DNA from: Pseudomonas sp. K2I15
Lineage (GTDB): Bacteria; Pseudomonadota; Gammaproteobacteria; Pseudomonadales; Pseudomonadaceae
Length of the DNA stretch: 64,000 bases
Reading direction: 5' to 3'
NCBI RefSeq assembly: GCF_002204795.1
Contig: NZ_NIXO01000028.1
Span: forward strand, 1-64,000
Shown: positions 27,233-35,969 of the stretch, one piece after another
How positions within the stretch are numbered: position 1 is the first letter of the stretch
Layout: every line of letters begins with the position of its first letter
Translations under genes and position numbers: made by a program
Notes under the pieces: generated by a model
The model's database searches: none
What the model saw: the letters and a program-made list of their open reading frames with translations, nothing else
Told to the model about the DNA's origin: nothing

Positions 27233-27637
27233 TTACAACCGCACCAACTTCTCCAAAGCCGCATCGGCCAGAAATGACGAGCGGCTTTTCACTTTGTGTT
27301 CACGCACATAACGATCGATGCGCTGGATCACATAGCCGGGCAAGGTCACATTGACCTTCTCGGTCTTGCCCAGATACGGCGAGATATCGAGCTCCAACAT
27401 CCCCCAACCCATCCCGGCGTATTCCTCATTATCGTGGTGGGCGGCCACCGACGTTGGCATCGGAATCACCCGGCCTTCTGCCGCAATCTCTTGCAGCATG
27501 ATGTGCGCGACCTCAACGGCGGCGTTATATGCCTCTTCAAAGCTGTCCCCGGCGGTGACCGCACCAGGAATATCGGGGATCTGAATACCGGTGGCGACAA
27601 AGTCATCGCCCCATTCGATACAGATTGGGTATTGCAT
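27233..27637 (-). CDS. hicB: HicB-family antitoxin
   Basis: The 134-residue antitoxin starts MQYPICIEWGDDFVATGIQI and PDIPGAVTAGDSFEEAYNAA, the degenerate RNase-H-like HicB fold that masks HicA. Its C-terminus is a ribbon-helix-helix DNA-binding segment (VTLPGYVIQRIDRYVREHKV then SRSSFLADAALEKLV). RHH-type HicB proteins autoregulate the operon. It begins 21 bases after hicA. The stop codon abuts the MFS gene. Confidence 0.93.
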   Translation of the reverse strand: MQYPICIEWGDDFVATGIQIPDIPGAVTAGDSFEEAYNAAVEVAHIMLQEIAAEGRVIPMPTSVAAHHDNEEYAGMGWGMLELDISPYLGKTEKVNVTLPGYVIQRIDRYVREHKVKSRSSFLADAALEKLVRL

Positions 27638-27658
27638 GGAAAATCTCCTTAAACCGTC

Positions 27659-27850
27659 CTAAAACGAAAACAGCCCGGCACGTTTCCGGATACTTCGTAC
27701 GGTGCCCTGGGGCAGATCCTTCTTGGGATGGGGCACCGGTATCGTGTACGGGTTATAGCGGTGGGTGAAAATGTGATGGCTGCCCGTCACCCGATCCAGC
27801 ACCCACCCTGCCTCTTGCAGCTCTTTGATCAATAGCCTGCTTTGCACCAC
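27659..27850 (-). CDS. hicA: HicA-family mRNA interferase toxin
   Basis: The 63-residue HicA has a dsRBD-like fold: LLIKELQEAGWVLDRV, then GSHHIFTH with the catalytic His25, and the C-terminus IPVPHPKKDLPQGTVRSI. It cleaves mRNA when HicB is lost. Start codons are two adjacent GTGs at 27850 and 27847. The gene precedes hicB, the usual hicAB order. Both genes look intact, so the system may be active. Confidence 0.93.
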   Translation of the reverse strand: MVQSRLLIKELQEAGWVLDRVTGSHHIFTHRYNPYTIPVPHPKKDLPQGTVRSIRKRAGLFSF

Positions 27851-27877
27851 AGCCTCCTTGCTCCGGCATAAATAAAA

Positions 27878-27893
27878 GTAACTCTAGAGTTAC
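27878..27893. promoter_or_regulatory. Perfect 16-bp palindrome upstream of hicA (operator candidate)
   Basis: GTAACTCTAGAGTTAC lies 28 bases before the hicA start in an A/T-rich context. A palindrome of this size in a toxin-antitoxin promoter fits binding of the HicB ribbon-helix-helix domain. It also lies 8 bases before base 27900, the end of the P450 gene, so the hicAB promoter is packed against that gene. Confidence 0.7.
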
Positions 27894-27899
27894 CTTTAC

Positions 27900-29051
27900 T
27901 CAAGCACAGAATTCGCTGGGCTGACTGACGGCTGTTTTACCGGATGTTTGGAATCGAGGAATTCGACCGTTAAGCGACGGCCAATAACTGAACGGACAAG
28001 CACGAGACAGCATCGCAGGCTGAAGACTCAGCAGATGCCGGATGGCGTGCGCGGCAATGTTCAAGGCAAGGCGCTGGCCGGGGCACTGATGTTGCCCGGA
28101 GCCAAAACTGAAGGTTCGACGTTGCGCTCGTTCAAGCAAGAAGCTATCGGGGTTCGGGTTTGCATCGGGGTCCCGATTGGCAGACGCCAGCAGCAACAGG
28201 ACAGTATCCCCCGCCTCCAAAACCCGGCTGCCAATCACGCAGCGCGCGGCCACAAATCGTCGGGTGTTTTGCACCGGCGAATCGTAGCGGGCCACCTCCT
28301 CCACCAACGCGACGGCGAGAGGGGGCGCGCATCGAATCTCTTCAAGCAGCTCAGGCCGTCGATGCAGCGTGACCAGCGTGTTACCGATCAGCCCTGCGCT
28401 GGCTTCGCAGGTCTGTGAGAGCAGTCCGATCAGATTGGCGATCAGCGCTTCAGGGTCTTGCCACTGGCTGGTGTCGTAGTTGCGGCGGATATGCATCAGC
28501 AGCTCCGTTTCCTCCAACTGAGCGCTGAACATCTGCCGTAGCCGGATCGCACCGGCATCGGCATCACGCAACTGAGCCTCGCTGCTCAGGGGCGAAAGGC
28601 AGGCGACAAAGTCCCGTGTCATCCCGGCGACTTCCTGCAAACGTTTCTGTGGAACACCCAGCAAAGACGCGATCACGGACACGGGTAAGGTGAACATGAA
28701 CTGATTCAGGTTATCGACGGGGTCGACGATCTGCGCCACAACATCCGCGAGGCTCACCGAGGCCAGCGCCGGCTCGATGATCGCCCTGGGGCACCGATGG
28801 CCTGCGCCCTCATTCATGCGCATCAACGACGCAAACACCTGCCCCGCCGCGCCACACACAATAGCCGCAGGCACCGGCTCGTGCAGCGGCCGAACCCGGC
28901 AATCGGGATGCGCCAGAACGGCCTCGACCGTCCTGGCGCTGCTGGCTATCCATAACCCGAGACCTTCATCGAACAGCAGTTCGCCTTCGAGCCTCAAGCC
29001 TGCGTAATAATCGTAGGGGTCGTTGTGTGTAGCGGCTTCCAGCGGTGTCAT
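27900..29051 (-). CDS. Cytochrome P450 (I-helix threonine missing)
   Basis: The 383-residue protein is a soluble bacterial P450. The heme loop FSFGSGQHQCPGQRLA places the thiolate ligand at Cys323. The K-helix ExxR is EVAR (Glu252 to Arg255), and ANRDP at 291-295 is the usual turn. In the I helix, where AGxxT is normal, the sequence is SQTCEASAG (212-220): the acid is kept but the Thr that helps O2 activation is absent, as in P450s that use peroxide or do not hydroxylate. No ferredoxin or reductase is adjacent. It is divergent from the ArsR regulator and probably under its control. Substrate unknown. Confidence 0.9.
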   Translation of the reverse strand: MTPLEAATHNDPYDYYAGLRLEGELLFDEGLGLWIASSARTVEAVLAHPDCRVRPLHEPVPAAIVCGAAGQVFASLMRMNEGAGHRCPRAIIEPALASVSLADVVAQIVDPVDNLNQFMFTLPVSVIASLLGVPQKRLQEVAGMTRDFVACLSPLSSEAQLRDADAGAIRLRQMFSAQLEETELLMHIRRNYDTSQWQDPEALIANLIGLLSQTCEASAGLIGNTLVTLHRRPELLEEIRCAPPLAVALVEEVARYDSPVQNTRRFVAARCVIGSRVLEAGDTVLLLLASANRDPDANPNPDSFLLERAQRRTFSFGSGQHQCPGQRLALNIAAHAIRHLLSLQPAMLSRACPFSYWPSLNGRIPRFQTSGKTAVSQPSEFCA

Positions 29052-29107
29052 TCAGTACGTCCTGTGCCTAAAGAACCGCTACTATCAGCCACCGCCCACG
29101 GCAACGA

Positions 29108-29123
29108 TTCGTTCAGGAACGAA
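29108..29123. promoter_or_regulatory. Inverted repeat TTCGTTC-AG-GAACGAA over the arsR-type RBS
   Basis: The perfect 7-bp arms with 2-bp spacer cover the AGGA ribosome-binding site (29115-29118) and end 2 bases before the ArsR ATG. The site lies in the 74-bp divergent gap to the P450 gene. It is a good candidate for the ArsR-type protein's operator, controlling itself and the P450. Confidence 0.65.
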
Positions 29124-29125
29124 AT

Positions 29126-29818
29126 ATGAATGCCCACAACGATGACTCCGCCCTCTCCCAGGTCGCCGGCGCGATTGCGGAGCCCGCCCGCACCAAAATG
29201 CTCTGCGCACTGATGGACGGCCATGCGCGCACCAGCACCGAAATGGCGGTCATCGCCGAGGTCAGCGCCTCCACCGCCAGCGCCCATTTGGCGAGGCTCA
29301 AGGAGGACGGACTGGTCAAGCTGCACACTCAGGGCCGGCATCGGTATTACAGCCTCGCCGGCCCTCACGTCGCCCAGGTGATTGAAGCGCTGATGGTGAT
29401 CAGCAAAAACACCACAACGGCGTTCGTCGCAACCACGCCCAATCGGTTGCAGTTCGCACGGACCTGCTACGACCACATGGCCGGGACGTTGGCCGTGCGC
29501 CTGCATGACCATTTCATCGAGGCTGGATGGCTGATTGGCGACGGCACCTATCAGCTCACGCAAGCCGGCGAAAAAGCGATGACCGAATTGGGTGTTGATG
29601 TGCAAGCGCTTCGCGTCCAGCGGCGTCGTTTCGCCTGCTCGTGCCTGGACTGGAGCATGCGCCGCCCGCATCTGGCCGGTGCGTTGGGGGCGGCTTTCCT
29701 GCAAAGCGTCATCAGCCGCAAATGGGTCACCCAGGACCTTGATAGCCGTGCCCTTGGGCTCACACCCAAGGGCCGCAAGGAGCTGGCTTGCCGATTCGGG
29801 ATTGAAGCAAGCGCGTAG
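29126..29818 (+). CDS. ArsR/SmtB-family winged-helix regulator
   Basis: The 230-residue regulator has the ArsR winged helix at residues about 10-85 (VAGAIAEPARTKMLCALMDG; VIAEVSASTASAHLARLKED; RHRYYSLAG). It lacks the ELCVCD metal site of arsenic sensors. A conserved C-terminal extension includes RRRFACSCLDWSMRRPHLAG and SRALGLTPKGRKELA. Proteins of this long subtype probably sense something other than metals, though the CSC pair could respond to redox or thiol ligands. It is divergent from the P450. Confidence 0.9.
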   Translation: MNAHNDDSALSQVAGAIAEPARTKMLCALMDGHARTSTEMAVIAEVSASTASAHLARLKEDGLVKLHTQGRHRYYSLAGPHVAQVIEALMVISKNTTTAFVATTPNRLQFARTCYDHMAGTLAVRLHDHFIEAGWLIGDGTYQLTQAGEKAMTELGVDVQALRVQRRRFACSCLDWSMRRPHLAGALGAAFLQSVISRKWVTQDLDSRALGLTPKGRKELACRFGIEASA

Positions 29819-29846
29819 AGCGCGCCGGGTCTTGCCCCCCGCCTTT

Positions 29847-31827
29847 TTACTGGACCAGCAAACCGACCACATCTGAAGGTTTTATCAGGCGCGTGCTTTT
29901 AACGAGGAAGTCCGTGCGGCGATTTCCAGTGAGGTCAACCCCCACGAAGTATCGACCACTCTGCTGGTTGTATTTCACCACCGTATCGCCAATACGGCCG
30001 GTATAGGTATCTACCAGTCGCAAAGGTACGTTGGCCTCGGCCTTCAACGCGCGCAGGTCTATCCGGTCTCTGCCACTCACAAAGTCCATGATCAAGTCTG
30101 GATTGTCATAGTGTGAGTCACTGGCCGCCTTGTAGCTGAACGTATTCGCGCCACTCACGCCCCAAAGCGTGTCGCCGCCTGCGCCGCCGATGATGTCGTT
30201 GTTGGCACCGTTGCCAATCATCAGGTCATTACCGGAGCCACCTACACCTCTTTCCACGGTGGTGTTTTTGTCTATCACGACATTGTTACGCAGGCCCCCC
30301 CACGCTGGATGCCGCTCCGGCACGCAGGTCGATTCTTTGGTCGTGTTTAAACCCGGAAAAATCCAGCGTGTCATAACCGTGGCTGTCTCTTACCGTAAAC
30401 CTTGGGGCACCGCTCCCGGGCACCAGGCTCATGGCCGGATTCCCGGTGTTGGAGTTGAAACCGTAGACGGTGTTGGCGTTGTCTGGTTTTGGCTTTGGTT
30501 TGGACTCGGGTTGCGGCTCCAACCCTGTTTCCGGTTTGCTCACTGCTGGATTGGAGCGCCCACCCGTTAATAGGTCGCCACGCCGAACAACCCCGCGGCT
30601 TTTGATGAACACATCGGCGATGCCGTTACCCGTAAGGTCAAGGCTGAGACTACCCTGGCCGGTTGCAGGGTTGTGACTGAGGATTATCTCCCCCGGCCGG
30701 CCGGTAAAACGCTCTACGGCATCCAGATTATTAAGGTTGGACTTTTTGAGCACGCCCGAGAGGTCAATCTTGTCGGTGCCACTGGTGAAATCAAGGATTT
30801 CATCCGGCCACTTGAGGGTGGACTCATCGATCTCGTCGTAGACAAAAACGTCTTCGCCGCCGCCTCCCGTCAATTTATCCGCGCCGACACCGCCCTTGAT
30901 CCTGTTGCCCATCTGATTGCCAATCATGACATCGTCACCGGCCCCGCCGATGCCGTTTTCCACGCCAACACCCTTGGCGATGGCGACGTTCCCCCGCAGC
31001 CCACCCACATCGGAGAACGCTTCAGCGTTGAGGTTGATCAACTGGTTCTGGCGAAAGCCCGAAAAGTCCAACGTGTCATTGCCGCCCCCATCCCAAACGG
31101 TGAATACCGGCACATCGCCTGGCGAGTTGAGACTCAAGTGTTCACGATCCGTATTGGAGTTGAAGCCATAAGTGGTATCCGTATTACGCGTGTCGAGATT
31201 GGCACCGTAGAGTTTCTGCATGGCCGCAATATCATCCTTCATCGGCGCTGAAGGCTGGCGCCATTTAAAGTTGTGACCGGCCTGTTTGGTTTCAGACCAG
31301 TAACTCATGACACTATTAGCTTTAGTATCCTGCACATAGGCTGTACTTTCATAGTCAGGTACACTTTTTCCATAGTCTGCCGGATGTTCAAGCCCCAGTG
31401 CATGCCCCAACTCATGAATCGCTGTTATTGAAAAATTATCTCCCGGACGTGGAGCGTCGGAGGCGTTCTTGATTCCGATTGTCGCTGTTAAATCGCCGTA
31501 ATACTTATTAGGAAGACCCGCCACTCCACCATTACCCTCGGGATTAGCAAGGATACTTATTGAACCATCCACACCGCTGGCATTCTCTTTGAAGTTGATA
31601 TTGGTCACGTCCGACCATGCTTGCAAGGCCATGCGGACGGACACTTTCTGTTGCGCAGAAAATCGTTCATCCATTGTAAAGGACAAATCAATCTTACCAT
31701 CACCATTACGGTCGTAATGGCGAAAGCCACCCCGTACAAGTTGCGCGGCCGCCTCATCCGTTGTGAAAGAAGGCTTTACGGCAGAAATTTCAATTTGAGA
31801 ACCAGCAAGGGAAGCGGTAACTTTCAT
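29847..31827 (-). pseudogene. Serralysin-type RTX metalloprotease, split by a frameshift in a G7 tract
   Basis: The 5' frame (31827 to 30286) codes 513 residues: a zincin domain with HELGHALGLEH (ligands His138, His142, His148; Glu139 catalytic) and Met-turn SVMSYW at 172-177, then an RTX/peptidase-M10 C-terminal module (219-420), a Pro/Lys/Glu linker (430-450) and the start of a second module (from 453). It stops after SSVGGPA. The next frame, running to 29847, continues exactly where the first breaks (GGLRNNVVIDKN, matching GGLRGNVAIAKG of module 1). Deleting one G from the run at 30295-30301 restores a 659-residue protein. No signal peptide is expected; such proteases leave by a type I system, which is not encoded here. 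Confidence 0.85.
30295..30301 (-). repeat. Homopolymer G7 (C7 on plus strand) at the protease frameshift
   Basis: On the coding strand the tract reads GTGGGGGGGCCT. With seven Gs the frame ends in TAA after Pro-Ala; with six Gs it reads Val-Gly-Gly-Leu-Arg-Asn and continues. It is either a slippage site or a sequencing error. Confidence 0.8.
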
Positions 31828-32035
31828 ACAACAATATCCTTTCGAAATATAATATCAGCCCATAAAAAGGCTTATCGGCACGGGCAATTCCTATTCCACC
31901 GCCGAACTAAAATCCCATATGAAAAAACATCACACAAGACCCAATATTATTTCCGATTAATATTGAAACACCAGGAACCAGATATCTAGAAAACAAATAT
32001 AAAGTTGCTAAAAATTTATAGACTGGAGCGTTCGA
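31828..32035. promoter_or_regulatory. AT-rich gap upstream of the protease
   Basis: This 208-bp stretch between phnP and the protease is strikingly A/T-rich compared with its neighbours and holds no gene. The protease RBS (AAGGA, 8 bases before its ATG) is at the left end. The composition suggests a promoter silenced by an H-NS/MvaT-type protein or recent acquisition. Confidence 0.4.
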
Positions 32036-32785
32036 CTACAGCACCCGCCCATCCCAGCCAACAGTGACATTGCGCGGCAACTCGCGCCGATGCTGTAACA
32101 ACCAGGCATCCAGCGTATGCCCCACGTGGGTCAGCACACCCAACTGCGCCTTCACCTCCTCAATGCACTGCAACGCCAGCGTCAGGTCGTTGTGATTGCG
32201 CGGTGCCTGCGGTTGCGGCGGCATGGAGCAGTCGAGCACCAGCACATCCAGCGGCTCGCGTTGCAGCCAGGCGCTGGTGGCCGGTGGCAGGCCGACGGTG
32301 TCGGTGAGGTAGGCGATGCGCCGCCCTTCAGCTTCCAGCAGATACCCAAGGGTGGGTTTGGAATGCACCAGCGGTAATGCGGTGACGCTCAGTTCACCAA
32401 ACCGTCGGGTTTCGAACTCGCCAAACGGCTGGCTGAAATCGAGGATGCCGGGGTGCTTGTACAGGTCCGACAAACCTTCCGGATCCACCGGCCCATGCAC
32501 CGGAATCACCAGCCCCTGGCCCCAGCGCAAGTGCAACAAGCCTTGCGCATGATCGGCATGGTAGTGCGTCTGGAAAATCCCGTTGAAACTGCGCGGCGGG
32601 AAACGTTCAGTGAGGTCGGGCAAGCCGCTGTCGATCAACCAGCGCTGGTCGCCGCACTCGATCAACGCGCTGCACGGGCGGCGGCGCAGGCTCTCGTCAC
32701 TGCGGGCCAAACCACAGGCGGCGCACTCGCAGCCATACACCGGAACTTGCCGTGCATCGCCGGTGCCGAGCAAGGTCAGGCGCAT
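32036..32785 (-). CDS. phnP: Phosphoribosyl 1,2-cyclic phosphate phosphodiesterase
   Basis: PhnP opens 5-phosphoribosyl 1,2-cyclic phosphate, the product of C-P lyase, to ribose 1,5-bisphosphate. The 249-residue metallo-beta-lactamase-fold protein has THYHADHAQGLLHLRWGQG (HxHxDH), the zinc-site Cys set in GCECAACG near residue 20, LTDTVGL and the late LTHVGHTLD. It overlaps phnN by 10 bases and is the last gene of the phn operon. Confidence 0.94.
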   Translation of the reverse strand: MRLTLLGTGDARQVPVYGCECAACGLARSDESLRRRPCSALIECGDQRWLIDSGLPDLTERFPPRSFNGIFQTHYHADHAQGLLHLRWGQGLVIPVHGPVDPEGLSDLYKHPGILDFSQPFGEFETRRFGELSVTALPLVHSKPTLGYLLEAEGRRIAYLTDTVGLPPATSAWLQREPLDVLVLDCSMPPQPQAPRNHNDLTLALQCIEEVKAQLGVLTHVGHTLDAWLLQHRRELPRNVTVGWDGRVL

Positions 32786-33342
32786 GCGGATTGCCCGTCG
32801 AGACAGCCCAGCAAACGCTCAACCGTGTGCTCCAGTTGGCCGGAGTTGTCGAGCAGGAAGACGTTTGGTGCAGTGCTCAACCCTTCAGCGAACCGCGCAT
32901 TGCGCGCCAGCCGCTGGTCAATGTCCGCCAGGGATTCGCGCCCCCGTGCCAGCAAGCGCTGGCGCAACACGCCTTGGTCCACGGTCAGCAACACCACCAG
33001 CAGGTTCGGGTAACGCAGCCGGGTTTGCGCCAGATGGCCGCGAGAGCCGTTGACCAGCACGTCGTGCCCCGCCGCCAGCCACTCATCGATTTCCCGGGGG
33101 ATGCCATAGGACAACCCGTTGGCGTGCCAGCTGAGGGCAAACGCGCCCTCGGCCTCCATCGCGGCAAACTGCGCAGGGCTCACACCCTGCGCCGCTTCGC
33201 CCACCGCTTCTGCCGAGCGGGTGATCACCCGCCGCACAATGCGGCAGCTGCGCTCGGCCAAACGCGGTCGTGCGGCATCCAGCAGGCTGTCCTTGCCCGA
33301 ACCCGATGGTCCGATGAGATAGATCAACCTGCCCGCCATCAA
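32776..33342 (-). CDS. phnN: Ribose 1,5-bisphosphate phosphokinase
   Basis: PhnN phosphorylates ribose 1,5-bisphosphate to PRPP, returning C-P lyase carbon to metabolism. The 188-residue guanylate-kinase-like protein starts MMAGRLIYLIGPSGSGKDSL with a P-loop (GPSGSGKD) and has RRVITRSAEAVGE and ALSWHANGLSYGIPREIDEW. It overlaps phnM by 4 bases (ATGA). With phnP it completes the ribose branch. Confidence 0.95.
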   Translation of the reverse strand: MMAGRLIYLIGPSGSGKDSLLDAARPRLAERSCRIVRRVITRSAEAVGEAAQGVSPAQFAAMEAEGAFALSWHANGLSYGIPREIDEWLAAGHDVLVNGSRGHLAQTRLRYPNLLVVLLTVDQGVLRQRLLARGRESLADIDQRLARNARFAEGLSTAPNVFLLDNSGQLEHTVERLLGCLDGQSACA

Positions 33343-34487
33343 AACACCCTCTTCGCTTGTCGCCAGACTTGTTGGACCACTGGCAGTCCGTCGTGGCTTT
33401 TTTTGGCTTGCACCAGGTCGGCCCGCAGGCCCACGGCGATTTCGCCGCGATCGCTCAGGCCCGCCGCTTGTGCGGGCGCCAGGCTGATCATCTTGACCGC
33501 CCGCGAAAGGTCGCCGCCGTCTTGTTGATCGGCCAGCACGAACGCCGCCTGCAGCAGGCTGGCCGGGTAGTAGTCACTGGAAAGTATATCCAGCAATCCC
33601 TCGGCAGCCAGGCCAGCGGCGGCCACGTTACCCGAGTGAGACCCACCACGCACCACGTTCGGCGCGCCCATCAGCACTTTCATGTTCAGTGCCTGGCAGC
33701 CGCGCGCCGCTTCCAGGGTGGTCGGGAATTCGGCGATGGTCATGCCGTAGCGCGCCGACTCCTCGACGTGAGCCAGGGTTGCATCATCATGACTGGCCAC
33801 CGACAGCCCGCGTTCCAGGCAATGCTCGACGATAGCCGCACGGTAACGGTCGCTGTATTCCCTCGAGTTGGCCATTTGCAGCACAACGAACGCGTCCATG
33901 GTCTCGTCGTTCAAGTGGTACTTGCCCATGTAGTACTCACGGTACTTGGATTCGAGCACGAACTGGCGCTGGCCCGGCGAATGGTCCATCACCGAGACCA
34001 GGCGCACCAGCGGGTTTTCCACCAGGTCGCGGAACACGCTCAGGGTGTCGGGATGGCACAGCTCGCAGCGCAGGTGCAGGTGATGTTCGGCGCGGGTCAG
34101 GCCGGCGGCTTCGGCCGAGGCAATGGCGTCGAGCATCGCCGGCAGTTTTTTCATGCGGTTGCCCTTGGGATTCACATCACCGATAGACACCGCATCGAAC
34201 ACCGTGGTGATGCCGGCCGCGATGATCTGCGCGTCGTGGCTGAGCACCGCCGAGGTCGACGGCCAGTCCACGCCGGGGCGCGGGGTCATGTGTTTTTCCA
34301 GGTTGTCGGTGTGCAATTCCACCAGGCCGGGCAGCAGGAAATCACCGCCCAGGTCCTGGGCCTGAGGCAACTGGCTGCGGCCTTCGGCGATGTCGACGAT
34401 CAGCCCGTCACGCAGCACCACGCTGCCAAGGAACATCCGGTCAGCCGTCACTAGCTGCGCATTACTGAGGATCTGTTCAGCGGGCAT
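33339..34487 (-). CDS. phnM: Alpha-D-ribose 1-methylphosphonate 5-triphosphate diphosphatase
   Basis: PhnM removes pyrophosphate from the ribose-phosphonate triphosphate formed by PhnGHI(L). The 382-residue amidohydrolase has LPGLVELHTDNLEKHMTPRP (metal-binding HxD), AEHHLHLRCELCHPDTL and SHDDATLAHVEESARYGM with further His/Asp ligands, plus SSDYYPASLLQAAFVL. I chose the ATG at 34487; the ATG at 34508 would lie deeper in phnL and adds seven unrelated residues. It overlaps the phnL end. Confidence 0.94.
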   Translation of the reverse strand: MPAEQILSNAQLVTADRMFLGSVVLRDGLIVDIAEGRSQLPQAQDLGGDFLLPGLVELHTDNLEKHMTPRPGVDWPSTSAVLSHDAQIIAAGITTVFDAVSIGDVNPKGNRMKKLPAMLDAIASAEAAGLTRAEHHLHLRCELCHPDTLSVFRDLVENPLVRLVSVMDHSPGQRQFVLESKYREYYMGKYHLNDETMDAFVVLQMANSREYSDRYRAAIVEHCLERGLSVASHDDATLAHVEESARYGMTIAEFPTTLEAARGCQALNMKVLMGAPNVVRGGSHSGNVAAAGLAAEGLLDILSSDYYPASLLQAAFVLADQQDGGDLSRAVKMISLAPAQAAGLSDRGEIAVGLRADLVQAKKSHDGLPVVQQVWRQAKRVF

Positions 34488-35199
34488 GTGCGTATTCCTC
34501 TTGAGCAACAGGCGTGGGAGTCATGTCTAAATGGCGGTCGGCGACGGCTTCACGGGCGGCGCGGTCGTGGAAGATGCCGATCAGTGCAGCGCCGGCGGCC
34601 TTGGCTTCGTTCATCAGTTCCAGCACCACCTGGCGGTTGCTGTCGTCGAGGGACGCGGTGGGTTCGTCCAGCAGCATCACCGGCCAGGCCACCATGAAGC
34701 CGCGGGCGATGTTGACCCGCTGTTGCTCGCCACCGGAGAAGGTGCCGGGCGCCAACTGCCACAGGCGTTGAGGGATGTTCAGGCGCGTCAGCAGATGCTC
34801 GGCGCGTGACTGTGCATTGGCCTTCGACCAGCCACGGGCCAGGGCTGGCTCCATCACCACATCCAGGCAGGCCACACGGGGGATCACCCGTAGAAACTGG
34901 CTGACGTAGCCCAAGGTCTGTTGGCGCACCTGCAGAATCTCGCGCGGCTCGGCGCCGACCAGTTCCAGCCACTCACCGGCATGCTGCACACGGATGCTGC
35001 CGCCCGCCGGTAGATAGTTGCCGTACAGGGTACGCAGCAGCGTACTTTTACCCGCGCCCGACTGGCCGTGCAGCACCAGGCATTCGCCGCCTTTCACACT
35101 GAATTCCACCCCGCGCAGCACGTTCAGCACCACGCCGTTCTGCTGGTGCAAGGTGAAGGTTTTCGAGAGGTCACGGACCTCGATCAAGGCATTCATCAT
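34477..35199 (-). CDS. phnL: Phosphonate C-P lyase system ABC-type protein PhnL
   Basis: The 240-residue ABC ATPase has Walker A GQSGAGKSTLLRTLYGNYL, signature FSGGEQQRVNIARGF and Walker B VMLLDEPTASLD. It has no membrane partner: PhnK and PhnL bind the PhnGHIJ core, and PhnL may support formation or release of the ribose-phosphonate intermediate. The ATG overlaps the phnK stop (ATGATGAA); the second ATG (35196) is equally possible. Confidence 0.94.
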   Translation of the reverse strand: MMNALIEVRDLSKTFTLHQQNGVVLNVLRGVEFSVKGGECLVLHGQSGAGKSTLLRTLYGNYLPAGGSIRVQHAGEWLELVGAEPREILQVRQQTLGYVSQFLRVIPRVACLDVVMEPALARGWSKANAQSRAEHLLTRLNIPQRLWQLAPGTFSGGEQQRVNIARGFMVAWPVMLLDEPTASLDDSNRQVVLELMNEAKAAGAALIGIFHDRAAREAVADRHLDMTPTPVAQEEYAHAR

Positions 35200-35969
35200 G
35201 GCTGCAATACCGAAGACACCAACAGTTGAGAGTAAGGGTGCTGTGGATCGTCGAGGATCTGGTCCGTCAGCCCGGCTTCCACCACCCGCGAACGGCGCAT
35301 CACCATCAGGCGGTCGGCCAGCAAGCGCGCCACAGCGAGGTCGTGGGTCACGATCACCACCGCCAGGTCCAGCTCGCGCACCAGGCCACGCAACAGGTCG
35401 AGCAAGCGTGCTTGCACCGACACATCCAGGCCGCCGGTGGGTTCGTCCATAAACACAAGGCGCGGGCTGGAGACGAGGTTGCGGGCGATTTGCAGGCGCT
35501 GTTGCATGCCACCGGAGAAGGTGCGGGGCAAGTCGTCGATGCGCTGCGGGTCGATTTCTACCTGGCCCAGCCAGTCGAGACCGGCGCCGCGCAGTTGCTG
35601 GTAATTGCGCACGCCCTGGGCCATCAAACGCTCGCCGATGTTGGCGCCGGCAGAGACGCCCATGCGCAAACCGTCACGTGGGTTTTGCTCGACAAAGCCC
35701 CATTCGGTGCGCAGCAAGGTGCGACGCTCGGCTTCGCTGGCGCTGTACAGATCCAGCCATTTGCCGTCCTTGCCGCGATAGCCGATGTTCCCGGCGTGCG
35801 GCGGCAAGCGCCCACTGAGCAACGAGAGCAAGGTGGACTTACCCGAGCCCGACTCGCCGACAATCCCCAGCACTTCGCCGGGGTACAGATCAAAGCTGAC
35901 ATCTTGGCAGCCCTTCTCCTCTCCGTATAACAACGACAGATCACGCACTTGCAAAAGAGGCTGGCTCAC
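35196..35969 (-). CDS. phnK: Phosphonate C-P lyase system ABC-type protein PhnK
   Basis: PhnK is an ABC ATPase that docks on the PhnJ subunits of the C-P lyase core. From the GTG at 35969 it has 257 residues: SQPLLQVRDLSLLYGEEKGC, Walker A GIVGESGSGKSTLLSLL, signature TFSGGMQQRLQIARNL, Walker B LVFMDEPTGGLD. The GTG shares GTGA with the phnJ stop, which decides the start; a longer frame to 36017 covers phnJ coding bases only. Confidence 0.93.
   Translation of the reverse strand: MSQPLLQVRDLSLLYGEEKGCQDVSFDLYPGEVLGIVGESGSGKSTLLSLLSGRLPPHAGNIGYRGKDGKWLDLYSASEAERRTLLRTEWGFVEQNPRDGLRMGVSAGANIGERLMAQGVRNYQQLRGAGLDWLGQVEIDPQRIDDLPRTFSGGMQQRLQIARNLVSSPRLVFMDEPTGGLDVSVQARLLDLLRGLVRELDLAVVIVTHDLAVARLLADRLMVMRRSRVVEAGLTDQILDDPQHPYSQLLVSSVLQP

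Noticed and set aside
29847..30374. Separate small RTX protein gene downstream of the protease
   Set aside because: Its first 25 residues come from the wrong frame and the rest continues module 2 of the protease exactly; it is the 3' part of the frameshifted gene.
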